Positions 35,714 through 45,263 of a stretch of 64,000 bases of DNA are shown here, piece by piece. Every line of letters begins with the position of its first letter. The stretch's first letter is position 1. A program made the position numbers and the translations under genes. The DNA is from Bacteroidales bacterium (GTDB taxonomy: Bacteria; Bacteroidota; Bacteroidia; Bacteroidales; UBA932). Location of the stretch: contig JAFTEQ010000022.1 of NCBI GenBank assembly GCA_017453565.1, forward strand, positions 1 through 64,000, in the 5' to 3' direction. The notes below the pieces were generated by a model. The model was not told where the DNA came from. It ran no database searches and saw only the letters and a program-made list of their open reading frames with translations.

Positions 35714-37050
35714 ACTAAGTCGCTATAATTCAGGAACAAGACGTTCCCGGTATCGGGTCGCACCCGAACCGAGTCGTCGATGCGGACGGGAAGCAGGGCC
35801 AGGACATGTCCGGGCTCTGCTTCCCTGCCTTCTGCGTCACAGGCGCAGAGGACGCAGGCGCTGCTTTTCCGTTCGGCGCTCCAATGAAGGTCGGTGAAGA
35901 GATCGGAGATTTTTTTCCGTCCGCACAGGCCCAGCGGCCGCAGCCAGTCGCCTGCCCGCCAGGGTCGTAGCAGCAAGGGAAAGACGAGCTGGCCAGCGTC
36001 GGCAATGAGTTGTCCCTCAGGAAGTTTTATGTTTAGATCCTGTGTGCGTGGGTGCAACTCGATGCTGAGTTTCCCCTTGCCTGTGGAAAAGACTCCGGGA
36101 CCGGAGAGAAGCTGCGGTTTTGCGGACGGAGACTGCGTCTCCTTCTGGAGAACCAGGAAGCCCCGGTCGGTGCGGATCTGTCCGCTGCGCCCTTCAAACA
36201 CTTTTCCGCTGAAGGTCTTTCCGTTTTCCAGCAAAGTGAGGAGCCGTTCCAGCGTGGCGGAGGCGGGGGAGACGGGTTCCGTCCAGCGCTGCAGGAACAG
36301 GCGCGGATAACGCAAGGCGGCTACTTCCCGGGCGGGAATCCGCCCGGCTGAGGCACCTTCCATGCCGCTGAGACGCAGGAATTCCTCTTCATACCAGTCG
36401 TCCGCCACCCGGAGCTGCTCCCTGATGCGGCTTCGATTCTCTTCAAAGGTATCCAGGACAGAAGGATTGAGTTCCTTGAGCACCGGCATCACCTCATGGC
36501 GGATACGGTTGCGGGCGTAGGCGTCCGAAGCGTTGCTGCTGTCTTCCCGCCAGGCAAGCCCGTGTCCCTGCATCCAGGCCGCGATCTCCTCCCGGCTGAC
36601 GCCCAGCAGGGGACGCAGAACGGTGCAGCCCTCCAGTTTGCGGGCGGAAGACATGCCCTGCAGGCCCCTCAGGCCCGTTCCGCGCAGCAGGTTGAGCAGG
36701 AGTGTCTCTGCGTTGTCGTCGGCGTGATGCGCCACGGCGAGCGCGTCAAAGCCTTCCTCGGCGCACAGGCGGGAGAACCAGCCGTAACGCAGGGCGCGGG
36801 CCGCCATCTCGATACTCAGTCCCTGTTCACGGGCATAGGAGCGGGTGTCGAAGCGCTGCACGAAAAGGGGAACCCCTTTCCGGAGGCACCAGTCCCGCAC
36901 AAAGGCCTCGTCGGCATCGCTCTCCGCGCCGCGCAGGCCGAAATTGCAATGCGCCACGGCGAAAGAGGCCCCCGGGAACAACTCGGAGGCCCTTTCGCAG
37001 AGGTACATGGAGTCCATGCCCCCGCTTACCGCGAGGAGGATACGCTTCAT
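35710..37050 (-). CDS. tilS: tRNA(Ile)-lysidine synthase
   Basis: A 446-residue TilS. It uses ATP and lysine to convert C34 of the AUA-reading tRNA-Ile into lysidine. The PP-loop SGGMDSMYL lies at residues 9-17, followed by AHCNFGLRGAESDADE and HHADDNAETLLLNLLRGTGL. The C-terminal substrate-binding domain includes LRPWRAGDWLRPLGLCGRKKISD. The frame is open to 37218, but ATG 37050 lies directly before the PP-loop as in the family. It overlaps the end of the DUF3078 gene by four bases. Confidence 0.95.
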   Translation of the reverse strand: MKRILLAVSGGMDSMYLCERASELFPGASFAVAHCNFGLRGAESDADEAFVRDWCLRKGVPLFVQRFDTRSYAREQGLSIEMAARALRYGWFSRLCAEEGFDALAVAHHADDNAETLLLNLLRGTGLRGLQGMSSARKLEGCTVLRPLLGVSREEIAAWMQGHGLAWREDSSNASDAYARNRIRHEVMPVLKELNPSVLDTFEENRSRIREQLRVADDWYEEEFLRLSGMEGASAGRIPAREVAALRYPRLFLQRWTEPVSPASATLERLLTLLENGKTFSGKVFEGRSGQIRTDRGFLVLQKETQSPSAKPQLLSGPGVFSTGKGKLSIELHPRTQDLNIKLPEGQLIADAGQLVFPLLLRPWRAGDWLRPLGLCGRKKISDLFTDLHWSAERKSSACVLCACDAEGREAEPGHVLALLPVRIDDSVRVRPDTGNVLFLNYSDLV

Positions 37051-38117
37051 TTCTTCTTGGCGCCGATCGTATAGGAGAAACCGAATTCCAGGAATTCCTT
37101 GAACTGCACGCCGGTCTTGTCCATCACCTTGTCTCCATCGCTGTCCTTCACGAGTACCGTCTGGTCGTAGATGAGGTTGGTGGAGAAGGTGAGCGCGAAG
37201 AAGCGCATGAGCTTCCACATGAGTTTGTTGTCCCAGTTGATACGGGGTACGCGTTTGGGTTCCAGATAGTTGTAGAAGAGTGCCACCTGCGTGGTGTAGT
37301 TCACGTTGTCGTTGATGACGAACTTGGCATCCGCCTTCAGCTGGGCACCCAGTTCAAAGCGCAGGGGCTTGAAGGCCGTGTAGTCGCCCGCCGAGAAGGC
37401 GGCTTTCGCATCGGCGTATGCATCCGGATCGCGCAGTTCCATACCGTAGGTGTAGCGCAGCAGCGGATCGTCCACGATTACCAGACCGCCGGTGAAGGGC
37501 GCAAAGTTGACGGACAGCCACTTCTTGGGCGTCCACAGAAGACCGATACCCAGGTTGATGTAGGCGGGGGAGAAGAGGGCCGACTTGAGGTCGCGGGCGG
37601 CGAGCCACTGTTCCTTCGTAGGCTCCGAGGTACCGTCGGCGGCCGGAGTCTTGTAGGTCCAGTTGCGGTCGAACTGCGTCTTGAAGTCGAACGAGGCCGA
37701 ATAACTCAGGTGGCGGATGGGCGTCTCATAACCCCATTTGCTTTCCAGGTAGATGCGGTCCTTGCTCTTCTGCAGGATGGGTTTGTCTTCCGAATAAAGG
37801 AAACCGTAATCCATCTGAAGGCGGTTGTTCCAGATCATTTTCTCGCGCTTGTAGTTGGCGTTGCCGTCCACGTAGGCGGCGAGGGTATAGGTGTTGTAAC
37901 CGCCTGCAGCCCAGTTGGTAAGCGAGGTCTGCGTGAAGTTGAGGTTGGTCAGCAGGCTGTGCTTCCAGTAATTGGGTTTCACGGGCGCGGGCGCTTCCTT
38001 GGGCGCTTCCGCAATGGCCTTGGCGGCTTCGGCGGCCGCTTTCTGCACGTCGTCCTGAGCGGTGGCCTGCATGGCCCCGAGGGCGAGGAAAGCAATCAGA
38101 ATCAAACTCTTTTTCAT
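37047..38117 (-). CDS. DUF3078-family secreted protein
   Basis: A 356-residue protein with a signal peptide (MKKSLILIAFLALGAMQATA), an Ala/Glu/Pro-rich linker, and a C-terminal part made of beta strands. The blocks NFTQTSLTNWAAGGYN and IWNNRLQMDYGFLYSED are characteristic of DUF3078. The strand pattern suggests an outer-membrane or periplasmic beta structure. Function is unknown. It lies 12 bases after proS and overlaps tilS by four bases, an operon that mixes translation and envelope genes. Confidence 0.88.
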   Translation of the reverse strand: MKKSLILIAFLALGAMQATAQDDVQKAAAEAAKAIAEAPKEAPAPVKPNYWKHSLLTNLNFTQTSLTNWAAGGYNTYTLAAYVDGNANYKREKMIWNNRLQMDYGFLYSEDKPILQKSKDRIYLESKWGYETPIRHLSYSASFDFKTQFDRNWTYKTPAADGTSEPTKEQWLAARDLKSALFSPAYINLGIGLLWTPKKWLSVNFAPFTGGLVIVDDPLLRYTYGMELRDPDAYADAKAAFSAGDYTAFKPLRFELGAQLKADAKFVINDNVNYTTQVALFYNYLEPKRVPRINWDNKLMWKLMRFFALTFSTNLIYDQTVLVKDSDGDKVMDKTGVQFKEFLEFGFSYTIGAKKK

Positions 38118-38129
38118 CGTTTCTCGAAT

Positions 38130-39608
38130 CTAGTAAGCGATGGCGAACACGACCCGCTGGTGCGAGGGTTTGCCGGAATAGATGTCGCGACCCTCTTCTT
38201 CGCATACCACACTGTCTACGGGGATGCAGCGGATGGTCGCCTTGGTTTCGTCCTTGATGGCCTGCTCGGTCTCGGCCGTGCCGTCCCAGTGGCAGAGCAG
38301 GAAGCCGCCCTTCTGGATCTCGGTCTTGAACTCTTCCCAATCGTCGCACTTGCGGATGTGCCCGTCACGGAAGGCGAGGGCCTTGTCGTAGATGTTCTGC
38401 TGGATGTCTTTCAGAAGGCCGTCCACATACTTGCCGATGCCTTCTACGGGCACGGTTTCCTTGCTCAGGGTGTCGCGGCGGGCCACTTCGGCCGTGCCGG
38501 CGGCGAGGTCGCGGGCCCCCATGGCAATGCGCACGGGCACGCCCTTCACCTCCCATTCGGCGAACTTGAAGCCGGGCCGGAGCGTGTCGCGGTCGTCGAT
38601 CTTTACGCTGTGCCCCAGCGCCTCCAGTTCAGCCTTGATGCCCTCGAAGCGGGCGAGCACGGCGGCGCGTTCCTCGTCCGATTTATAGATGGGCACCAGT
38701 ACCACCCTGATGGGGGCGAGGGCGGGCGGAAGGACCAGGCCGGAGTCGTCGCTGTGCGCCATGATGAGGGCGCCCATGAGCCGGGTGCTCACGCCCCAGG
38801 ATGTCGCCCAAACGTACTGAAGTTTCCCTTCCGCGTCGGCGAACTGCACGTCGAACGACTTGGCGAAATTCTGCCCCAGGAAATGCGATGTACCCGCCTG
38901 CAGGGCCTTTCCGTCCTGCATCATGGCCTCGATGGTGAGGGTGTCGAGGGCGCCGGCGAAACGTTCGTTCGGGCTCTTGTGACCCACGATCACCGGCAGG
39001 GCCAGGGTCTTGCGGGCGAAGTCGGCGTAGACCTCCACCATCTCCCTTGCCTTGGCTTCGGCTTCGGCGGCGCTGGCATGGGCGGTGTGGCCCTCCTGCC
39101 ATAGGAATTCCGCCGTGCGCAGGAACGGCCGCGTGCGCATCTCCCAGCGCACCACATTGCACCATTGGTTGCAGAGCAGAGGCAGGTCGCGCCACGACTT
39201 GATCCAGTTTTTATAGACGCTCCAGATGATGGTTTCCGAAGTGGGCCGCACAATCAGTTCTTCCTCGAGCCGGGCTTCGGGGTCTACCACCACGCCTTTC
39301 CCGTCGGGGTCGTTCATGAGGCGGTGGTGCGTCACCACGGCGCATTCCTTGGCGAATCCCGCCACGTGCTCGGCCTCACGGCTGAAGAAAGATTTAGGGA
39401 TAAATAATGGAAAATAAGCGTTTTGTACGCCCTTTTTCTTGAACTCCGCATCGAGTACGGCCTGCATCTTCTCCCAGATGGCATAGCCATAGGGTTTGAT
39501 GACCATACAGCCCCGCACGGCCGACTGTTCGGCCAGATCTGCCTTGACCACCAGGTCGTTGTACCACTGCGAATAATTCTCCAGACGGCTTGTTATCTCT
39601 TTTGCCAT
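38130..39608 (-). CDS. proS: prolyl-tRNA synthetase (short, archaeal/eukaryal type)
   Basis: A 492-residue class II synthetase that charges tRNA-Pro. It has the short ProRS layout without the editing insertion of the long bacterial form. Catalytic motifs include [16 protein letters not shown] start (here [11 protein letters not shown]), RPTSETIIW near residue 150, the motif around [20 protein letters not shown], and [11 protein letters not shown]. The C-terminal anticodon-binding and zinc-like regions follow. ATG 39608 is the family start. A 127-base divergent region upstream carries a TATATTTG element and a small hairpin. Confidence 0.95.
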   Translation of the reverse strand: MAKEITSRLENYSQWYNDLVVKADLAEQSAVRGCMVIKPYGYAIWEKMQAVLDAEFKKKGVQNAYFPLFIPKSFFSREAEHVAGFAKECAVVTHHRLMNDPDGKGVVVDPEARLEEELIVRPTSETIIWSVYKNWIKSWRDLPLLCNQWCNVVRWEMRTRPFLRTAEFLWQEGHTAHASAAEAEAKAREMVEVYADFARKTLALPVIVGHKSPNERFAGALDTLTIEAMMQDGKALQAGTSHFLGQNFAKSFDVQFADAEGKLQYVWATSWGVSTRLMGALIMAHSDDSGLVLPPALAPIRVVLVPIYKSDEERAAVLARFEGIKAELEALGHSVKIDDRDTLRPGFKFAEWEVKGVPVRIAMGARDLAAGTAEVARRDTLSKETVPVEGIGKYVDGLLKDIQQNIYDKALAFRDGHIRKCDDWEEFKTEIQKGGFLLCHWDGTAETEQAIKDETKATIRCIPVDSVVCEEEGRDIYSGKPSHQRVVFAIAY

Positions 39609-39672
39609 TTTTTTTCGTTAAAATTCTGCGCTTTTTTCAAAAAATTGCATCTATATAGTAAAAGCACCTCGT

Positions 39673-39690
39673 GCACGTATCCGTACGTGC
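39673..39690. other. small perfect hairpin in the proS leader region
   Basis: GCACGTA (39673-39679) and TACGTGC (39684-39690) form a seven-base-pair stem with loop TCCG. It would lie in the proS leader if transcription starts at the element at 39700-39707. It is palindromic, so an operator is an alternative. Confidence 0.4.
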
Positions 39691-39699
39691 GTTGTGGCG

Positions 39700-39707
39700 C
39701 AAATATA
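39700..39707 (-). promoter_or_regulatory. -7 element for proS
   Basis: On the minus strand TATATTTG matches TAnnTTTG and lies 91 bases before ATG 39608. A -33 TTTG is not evident. Confidence 0.45.
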
Positions 39708-39722
39708 CAAACTTTTTACGAC

Positions 39723-39729
39723 AGGAGGT
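39723..39729 (+). promoter_or_regulatory. strong Shine-Dalgarno site for the gene at 39736
   Basis: AGGAGGT stands six bases before ATG 39736. It is fully complementary to the usual anti-Shine-Dalgarno core, which is rare among the genes in this window. Confidence 0.7.
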
Positions 39730-39735
39730 TAAAAG

Positions 39736-40734
39736 ATGAGACGAAGCCCCATATACATGCTGGCCGTGCTGCTTCTGTGTGCCGCCTCTTGCGGCCTTCA
39801 GTCGCAGTATGCCGGCTCGCCCCAGTTCCAGGACGGCATCTACTACAAGGCTCCGCGCAAGGCCGCGCCTGAAGAAGTCAATATCCTTTCCCAGGAAGAG
39901 ATAGAACGGATGGCAGCGCAGCAGCTGGCCCGTGAACAACAGGGCCGCCGCGACACGCTGGTGGTCATCGCGCCCGACTGGGCCGTGCCGTTCGGATACG
40001 GTTCCGTCTGGGCTTCCGACTACTGGTGGCTGCGGCACCGCTGGGGCTGGTACAGCCATTGGTACGACCCTTGGTACGGTTCCTGGTACAGTCCCTGGTA
40101 CCATTACGGCTATTCCTGGTACAGTTGGAACGATCCCTGGTATTGGTATGATCCCTGGTACTATCCCGGGCCCTACTACTACCACCACTCCTATTATCAT
40201 CACCCCCACCACGGCTATGCCTGGAACCACGGCCTGGGCTATTATGGCTCGCGTTCTTCCACCATGGGCGGCAGCCGCGTAGGCGGCACCGGGGCCGGTT
40301 CCATCCGTCGCGGCGGCGCCGTGGCCGGCGTTTCCTCCGGCGTACGGGGCGGCACCTCGGGCGCTTCCGGAAAGAGCTATGGCGGTGCGGTGAGCGGCAG
40401 CAGCCTGCGCAGCAGCGGCAGCGCCGTGCGTAGTTCCGGCTCGGTGCCCGCCGGCAGCGTTTCCCGCAGCGGAGGCGTTTCGCGCAGTGCAGGCAGCGCC
40501 AGCGGAAGCACTTCCTATCGGACCGGATCCGTGGGTACGGCTGGTGTCTCCTCCTTCTACGACAGCGGTTCCTCCTCGTCGCCCTCTCCTTCCTCCTCCT
40601 CGCGCAGCGGGGGTTATTCCGGCGGTTCGTCGCACAGCGGCGGCTATTCCGGCGGAGGCGGTGGCGGCTCCTCGCATGGCGGCGGTGGCGGTTCCCACAG
40701 CGGTGGAGGCGGCGGTTCGCGCAGCGGACGATAA
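39736..40734 (+). CDS. low-complexity Tyr/Trp/His- and Gly/Ser-rich lipoprotein (vitellogenin-like)
   Basis: A 332-residue predicted lipoprotein (signal MRRSPIYMLAVLLLCAASC). After about 90 ordinary residues comes an aromatic stretch with repeated WYDPWY/DPWYW units and clustered Tyr-His-Pro. From about residue 170 to the end it is almost entirely Gly, Ser and Arg, ending in runs such as SGGGGGSRSGR. Similar proteins in Bacteroidales are annotated as vitellogenin-like and sit beside a FadL-type outer-membrane protein, as here. Function is unknown; surface exposure or metal/polymer contact is speculation. It has an unusually strong ribosome-binding site. Confidence 0.8.
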   Translation: MRRSPIYMLAVLLLCAASCGLQSQYAGSPQFQDGIYYKAPRKAAPEEVNILSQEEIERMAAQQLAREQQGRRDTLVVIAPDWAVPFGYGSVWASDYWWLRHRWGWYSHWYDPWYGSWYSPWYHYGYSWYSWNDPWYWYDPWYYPGPYYYHHSYYHHPHHGYAWNHGLGYYGSRSSTMGGSRVGGTGAGSIRRGGAVAGVSSGVRGGTSGASGKSYGGAVSGSSLRSSGSAVRSSGSVPAGSVSRSGGVSRSAGSASGSTSYRTGSVGTAGVSSFYDSGSSSSPSPSSSSRSGGYSGGSSHSGGYSGGGGGGSSHGGGGGSHSGGGGGSRSGR

Positions 40735-40749
40735 TCATAGGCACGCAAA

Positions 40750-42525
40750 ATGAACGAAAAGATGAAAAAGATAGCTATCCTTGCGGCAGCGCTCCTGATG
40801 GGCTTCTCCGCGCAGGCACAGTCGATGTACGACGCCTATTCTTTCGGCAAGACCGAGTATTACGGCACGGCCCGCACCCTGGGTATGGGCAATGCGGTCA
40901 CCGCCGTGGGTGCAGACCTCGGCAGCATCGGCATCAACCCGGCCGGTTCCGCCGTTGCGGGCTACAGCCAGTTTACCATCACCCCCGGCATCACCGTGGC
41001 TTCCACAGTGGCTGAATGGGCTCCATCCTACACCGCGGGTGTGGGCGACCAGGTCTTCGGCGAAGGCAGCCGCGACTCCCGTACGCGCTTCATCCTGCCC
41101 AACCTGGGCCTGTCGCTCCGTATTGAGACGGGCAACCGCGACGGTCTTCGGAGTTTCACCGTGGGCATGGTGAGCAACCGCACCTCCACGCATCTGGAGC
41201 GGGTGTCGGCCTTCGGTCAGGACAACCTCACCTCCATCTCGGGCGCGTTTGCCACCATGGCGAATTTCAACGCCGACGGTAACGGCAACCCGCTCGACCC
41301 GGACATCTTCCGCTACGATGACATGTACGGTTCCAAGTATTTCTGGAACTACATCGCGGGCTATGACGCCGGTCTGATCAACTACAACGATGATGCGGGC
41401 ACCTACTACGGTTCCGGCGAGTTCAAGGCCTTCGACGGTGTCAATTACGACTATTACGTGCCCGGACTCCTGCGTAAGTCGTCCTTCACCGAAACCGTGG
41501 GGCACCGAGACGACATTCTCATCAACTTCGGCCTCGACTTCTCGGACCGCCTCTTCCTGGGCTTCAACCTGGGCCTGCAGGCGCAGCGCCGTCGTTACAG
41601 CGAGTTCTACCGCGAGTCGGCCGACAATCCCGCCGCCTTCCCGCTCACGCCCGAGTATCACGACAACACCGGTGCCGTGGTCGTGGAAGCTGCCACGAAT
41701 TTCAACGCCTCCACCTACGAATACAACTATGTGGCCGATGTGGACGGCGTCTACGCCAAGTTGGGCGTCATCTGGCTGCCCACTGAATCCCTGCGGCTCG
41801 GCGCCGCCATCCAGACGCCCACGGCCTGCACCGTGGAGGAGCGCTGGCGGGTGGTCATCAACAACTACACCGATGCGGGCAGTACCTACGGTAATTCGCC
41901 TGAATCGGAATCGAGCTACAGTTATCGTTCGCCCTGGGGCTTCAACCTGGGCGCCGCCTTCACCTTCGGCGCATACGGCATGCTGAGCGCAGACTATGAG
42001 CTGTCCGACTTCAGCGTTATGAAGTACAGCCTCCTCGACAACGACCCCGTGGCGGGTGATCCCTTCTACGAGGTGAACCGCCTGAACAAACTCTTCTACG
42101 GCGTCTCGCATGCCCTGCGCGTAGGTCTGGAGGTGAAACCCTTCCCGACGTTCGCCCTGCGGGCCGGTTACACCTTCCAGAGCAATCCGGAGCGCTATTA
42201 CACCGACTCCGACGGCTACACGGTGGACGCCGCGTTCTACGACGCCAACTTCAATTTCTATGAGGGAGGCGGCGCCGCCCTGGCCAAGAAACAGTACATC
42301 GACGCCCCCGTGCGCTCGCTGTCCCTGGGCCTCGGCTTCATCTCCGACGGAGCGTTCTTCGCCGACCTCGCGGTGCGCCGCACCACCTGGCCCGTGACGC
42401 GTTTCGCGCCCTATGCCGATTACCTCACCACCGCTTACGGTTGTGCCACCGATACCTATTCGCCCGTCGTCCGCTCCACCCGGAGCCTCGTGGACGCCGT
42501 GCTGACCCTGGGATGGAGATTCTAA
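40750..42525 (+). CDS. OmpP1/FadL-like outer-membrane transport protein
   Basis: A 591-residue outer-membrane beta-barrel protein. The signal peptide ends near GFSAQAQ, followed by [30 protein letters not shown] and [10 protein letters not shown], which match the OmpP1/FadL N-terminal hatch. The remainder is beta-strand-rich with aromatic girdle residues and ends in WRF. FadL-type channels pass hydrophobic molecules such as long-chain fatty acids. ATG 40750 or ATG 40762 are both possible starts. It follows the Gly-rich lipoprotein by 15 bases and precedes lpxD. Confidence 0.9.
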   Translation: MNEKMKKIAILAAALLMGFSAQAQSMYDAYSFGKTEYYGTARTLGMGNAVTAVGADLGSIGINPAGSAVAGYSQFTITPGITVASTVAEWAPSYTAGVGDQVFGEGSRDSRTRFILPNLGLSLRIETGNRDGLRSFTVGMVSNRTSTHLERVSAFGQDNLTSISGAFATMANFNADGNGNPLDPDIFRYDDMYGSKYFWNYIAGYDAGLINYNDDAGTYYGSGEFKAFDGVNYDYYVPGLLRKSSFTETVGHRDDILINFGLDFSDRLFLGFNLGLQAQRRRYSEFYRESADNPAAFPLTPEYHDNTGAVVVEAATNFNASTYEYNYVADVDGVYAKLGVIWLPTESLRLGAAIQTPTACTVEERWRVVINNYTDAGSTYGNSPESESSYSYRSPWGFNLGAAFTFGAYGMLSADYELSDFSVMKYSLLDNDPVAGDPFYEVNRLNKLFYGVSHALRVGLEVKPFPTFALRAGYTFQSNPERYYTDSDGYTVDAAFYDANFNFYEGGGAALAKKQYIDAPVRSLSLGLGFISDGAFFADLAVRRTTWPVTRFAPYADYLTTAYGCATDTYSPVVRSTRSLVDAVLTLGWRF

Positions 42526-42536
42526 TACCGCAGCGC

Positions 42537-43532
42537 ATGGAATTGACCGCCAGACAACTCGCACAGATTCTCCACGGCAGCGTGGAGGGCGATCCGGAAG
42601 CCAGGGTAACGGGCTTCGCCAAGATTGAACACGGCCGGCCCGGAACCCTCAGTTTCTACGCCAATCCCAAATACGAACAGTACGTCTACACCAGCAAGGC
42701 TTCGGTCCTGCTGGTGAACGCCGATTTTAAGCCCTCTGCCGAGGTGCAGCCCACCCTGGTGCGTGTGGAGAATGCCTACAGCGCTGTGGCCGAGCTGCTC
42801 AAGTATGTGGCCGACCAGCGCAAGCGCTATGTGCGCCGCCGTGCCTGGGGTTGCCGCGTGGCCTGCTCCGCCCGTCTGGGCCGCAGGGTTTCGGTGGGCG
42901 CCTACAGCATCGTGGGCAAGGACTGCCGCATAGGGGAGTGCACCATCATCCACGAGCACGTGACCATCGGCGCGGGATCGCGCATCGGCCACCACTGCAT
43001 CTTCTATCCCGGTGTGCGCATCTATCCCGGCACGGTCATCGGCGACAACGTAATCCTGCACGAGAACTGCGTGATCGGCTCCGACGGATTCGGCAACGCC
43101 CCGCAGCCCGACGGCAGCTGGGAGAAGATCGAACACCTGGGCAACGTGGTCATTGGCAACGACGTGGAGATCGGCGCCTGCACCACGGTCGACCGGGCCG
43201 AGATGGAATCGACCGTCATCGGGAACGGCGTGCGCATCGACAACCTCTGCCAGATTGCGCACAATGTGCAGATCGGCGACCACACCGTGGTGGCGGCGCA
43301 GTGCGGCATTGCCGGCTCGGCTGTCATTGGTAAACACTGCATCCTGGCCGGTCAGGTGGGGATCGTGGGCCACATCAAGATTGCCGACAACACCACCATC
43401 GCGGCCCAGGCAGGTGTGATCGGGAACGTGCGCAAGAGCGGGGAAGTGCTCCTGGGGAGCCCGGCCATTCCGCACAAGGTATACCTTAAGAGTTACGCGA
43501 AATTCAAGCAGGCAGGCCTGCAGGAAGACTAA
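42537..43532 (+). CDS. lpxD: UDP-3-O-(3-hydroxyacyl)glucosamine N-acyltransferase
   Basis: A 331-residue LpxD, third step of lipid A synthesis. The start [10 protein letters not shown] is typical. The N-terminal uridine-binding domain contains [13 protein letters not shown], and from about residue 105 a left-handed beta-helix of hexapeptides runs to [11 protein letters not shown] near residue 290. The catalytic-His region [11 protein letters not shown] is present. An in-frame ATG at 42513 overlaps the previous gene and is less likely. It opens an lpxD-lpxC-lpxA cluster. Confidence 0.95.
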   Translation: MELTARQLAQILHGSVEGDPEARVTGFAKIEHGRPGTLSFYANPKYEQYVYTSKASVLLVNADFKPSAEVQPTLVRVENAYSAVAELLKYVADQRKRYVRRRAWGCRVACSARLGRRVSVGAYSIVGKDCRIGECTIIHEHVTIGAGSRIGHHCIFYPGVRIYPGTVIGDNVILHENCVIGSDGFGNAPQPDGSWEKIEHLGNVVIGNDVEIGACTTVDRAEMESTVIGNGVRIDNLCQIAHNVQIGDHTVVAAQCGIAGSAVIGKHCILAGQVGIVGHIKIADNTTIAAQAGVIGNVRKSGEVLLGSPAIPHKVYLKSYAKFKQAGLQED

Positions 43533-43537
43533 GACCT

Positions 43538-44437
43538 ATGAAACAGCAGACACTGAAGAAAAACTATTCATTCGAGGGGAAAGGCTTGCATACGGGCTGC
43601 CCGGCGCGTCTGACCCTTCGCCCCGCCGAGGCGGACAGCGGCATCCGTTTCTTCCGCACCGACCTCGGCTCCGCTGAGATCCCGGCCCTGGCGAAAAACG
43701 TCTCCAGCACGGCGCGGAGCACCACCCTTTCCTGCGGGGAGGCCTCGGTTTCTACCGTTGAGCACCTCCTTTCGGCCCTTACGGGCCTGGGTGTTGACAA
43801 TGTCCGTATCGAGCTGGAAGGCCCCGAGGTGCCCATCCTCGACGGCAGCGCCCTTCCCTATGTGGAGGCGGTCCTTGCCGACGGCCTGCAGGAACTCTCC
43901 GCAGAGCGGCGGATGATCGTCCTGCCCCGTCCGGTGGAAATCCGCTACGAAAACACGGGCTCCTGGGTGCGCATCACCCCGGCGGAAAGCCTCTCCTACG
44001 AGCTCACGGTCGATTTCGGCTCGCATGTGCTCGGCGTACAGACGGCCTGCTGGGACGGCGGCCCCGAATATGCCGGCGAGATTGCGCCCTGCCGCACCTT
44101 CTGTTTCTTCCACGAACTGGAATTCCTGGCCTCGCAGGGCCTGGTGAAGGGGGGCGACGTTGACAACGCCATCGTGATCGTGGAGCATCCCGTGAGCGAG
44201 GAACAGCTGGAGCGGATGCGACTGACGTTCGGTCAGCGCAAGCTCGGCGTAACGCCCGAGGGGTACCTCTCGAACCTGAAACTCCGTTTCCCGAACGAGT
44301 GCGGCCGGCACAAGTTGCTCGACCTCATCGGGGACCTGCGCCTGGTGGGCGGATTCCTGCAGGCGCGCATCGAGGCCTACAAACCGGGCCACGGTATCAA
44401 TACCCAAGCGGCGAAAGCCGTCCTGAATCTAATCTAA
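43538..44437 (+). CDS. lpxC: UDP-3-O-acyl-N-acetylglucosamine deacetylase, not fused to FabZ
   Basis: A 299-residue LpxC, the zinc-dependent committed step of lipid A synthesis. Zinc ligands are visible as His in VEHLLSAL and as His and Asp in HKLLDLIGDL; the catalytic His is in KPGHGINTQ near the end. In most Bacteroidota LpxC continues into a C-terminal FabZ dehydratase, giving about 460 residues. Here a stop follows about 13 residues after the last LpxC motif, and lpxA starts seven bases later, so no FabZ domain exists at this locus. The length equals that of stand-alone LpxC in proteobacteria. Confidence 0.95.
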   Translation: MKQQTLKKNYSFEGKGLHTGCPARLTLRPAEADSGIRFFRTDLGSAEIPALAKNVSSTARSTTLSCGEASVSTVEHLLSALTGLGVDNVRIELEGPEVPILDGSALPYVEAVLADGLQELSAERRMIVLPRPVEIRYENTGSWVRITPAESLSYELTVDFGSHVLGVQTACWDGGPEYAGEIAPCRTFCFFHELEFLASQGLVKGGDVDNAIVIVEHPVSEEQLERMRLTFGQRKLGVTPEGYLSNLKLRFPNECGRHKLLDLIGDLRLVGGFLQARIEAYKPGHGINTQAAKAVLNLI

Positions 44438-44444
44438 ACGAGAT

Positions 44445-45257
44445 ATGGCTAAAATTCATCCACTCGCTTGTGTGAGCCCCCTGGCCAAGTTGGGGGAGAA
44501 CGTAGAGGTAGGCCCCTACGCCTACATCGACGAGAATGTTGAAATCGGAGACGGTTGCATCATCCATCCGCACGCCACCATCTACCCTTATGTGAAGATG
44601 GGGACCGGCTGCCAGGTGTTCCCGGGCGCCGTCATCGGCGCCGTGCCCCAGGACCTCAAGTTCGACGGGGAGATCACCTATGTGGAGATCGGCAACAACG
44701 TGACCATCCGCGAATGCGCCACCATCAACCGCGGCACCAAGGCCAGCGGCAAGGGCGTCACCCGCGTGGGCGACAACACCCTCATCATGTCGTACGTGCA
44801 CATCGCGCACGACTGCACCGTGGGCAACCACTGCATCCTGGTGAGTTTCGTGGGCATCGCCGGCGAGACCGACGTGGACGACTGGGCCATCCTGGGCGGC
44901 AGCACCGTGGTGCATCAGTTCAGCCACATCGGCAAGCACGCCATGATCGGCGGAGGCAGCAAGGTGAACAAGGACATCCCGCCCTATTCGCTCTGCGGCC
45001 GCGATCCCATCTGCTATGCCGGCGTGAACATCGTGGGCCTGCGCCGCCGCGGTTTCGAACCCGACGTGATCCGCAACATCAAGGACATCTACGACACCCT
45101 TTATTATCAGGGCTACAACATCTCCGACGCCTGCGCAAAGGTGGAGGCGGGCTTCCCGCCGTCGACCGAACGCGACGAGATCCTGCGCTTCATCCGCGAA
45201 TCCAAGCGTGGTATCGTGCGGGGCAGCGACGCCCACGAGAAGGGCCAGATCGAGTAA
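44445..45257 (+). CDS. lpxA: UDP-N-acetylglucosamine acyltransferase
   Basis: A 270-residue LpxA, the first enzyme of lipid A synthesis. Hexapeptide repeats form a beta-helix over the first 185 residues, with the catalytic-His segment MSYVHIAHDCTVGNHC near residue 115 and the conserved QDLKFDGEITYVEIG. A helical C-terminal domain begins at NIVGLRRRGFEPD. Start MAKIHPLACVSPLAKLGEN is canonical. It follows lpxC by seven bases and precedes the WbqC-family gene by six. Confidence 0.96.
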   Translation: MAKIHPLACVSPLAKLGENVEVGPYAYIDENVEIGDGCIIHPHATIYPYVKMGTGCQVFPGAVIGAVPQDLKFDGEITYVEIGNNVTIRECATINRGTKASGKGVTRVGDNTLIMSYVHIAHDCTVGNHCILVSFVGIAGETDVDDWAILGGSTVVHQFSHIGKHAMIGGGSKVNKDIPPYSLCGRDPICYAGVNIVGLRRRGFEPDVIRNIKDIYDTLYYQGYNISDACAKVEAGFPPSTERDEILRFIRESKRGIVRGSDAHEKGQIE

Positions 45258-45263
45258 GGCGCG

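Noticed and set aside
40300..40734. Short repeated GGC/AGC-rich units in the Gly-rich lipoprotein considered as a CRISPR or tandem DNA repeat.
   Set aside because: Units are irregular in length and follow codon phase; they reflect low-complexity protein sequence. No CRISPR-like repeat-spacer array is visible in the window.
42513..42536. Upstream in-frame ATG for lpxD.
   Set aside because: It overlaps the end of the FadL-like gene and adds residues that LpxD proteins do not have; MELTARQ at 42537 is the canonical start.
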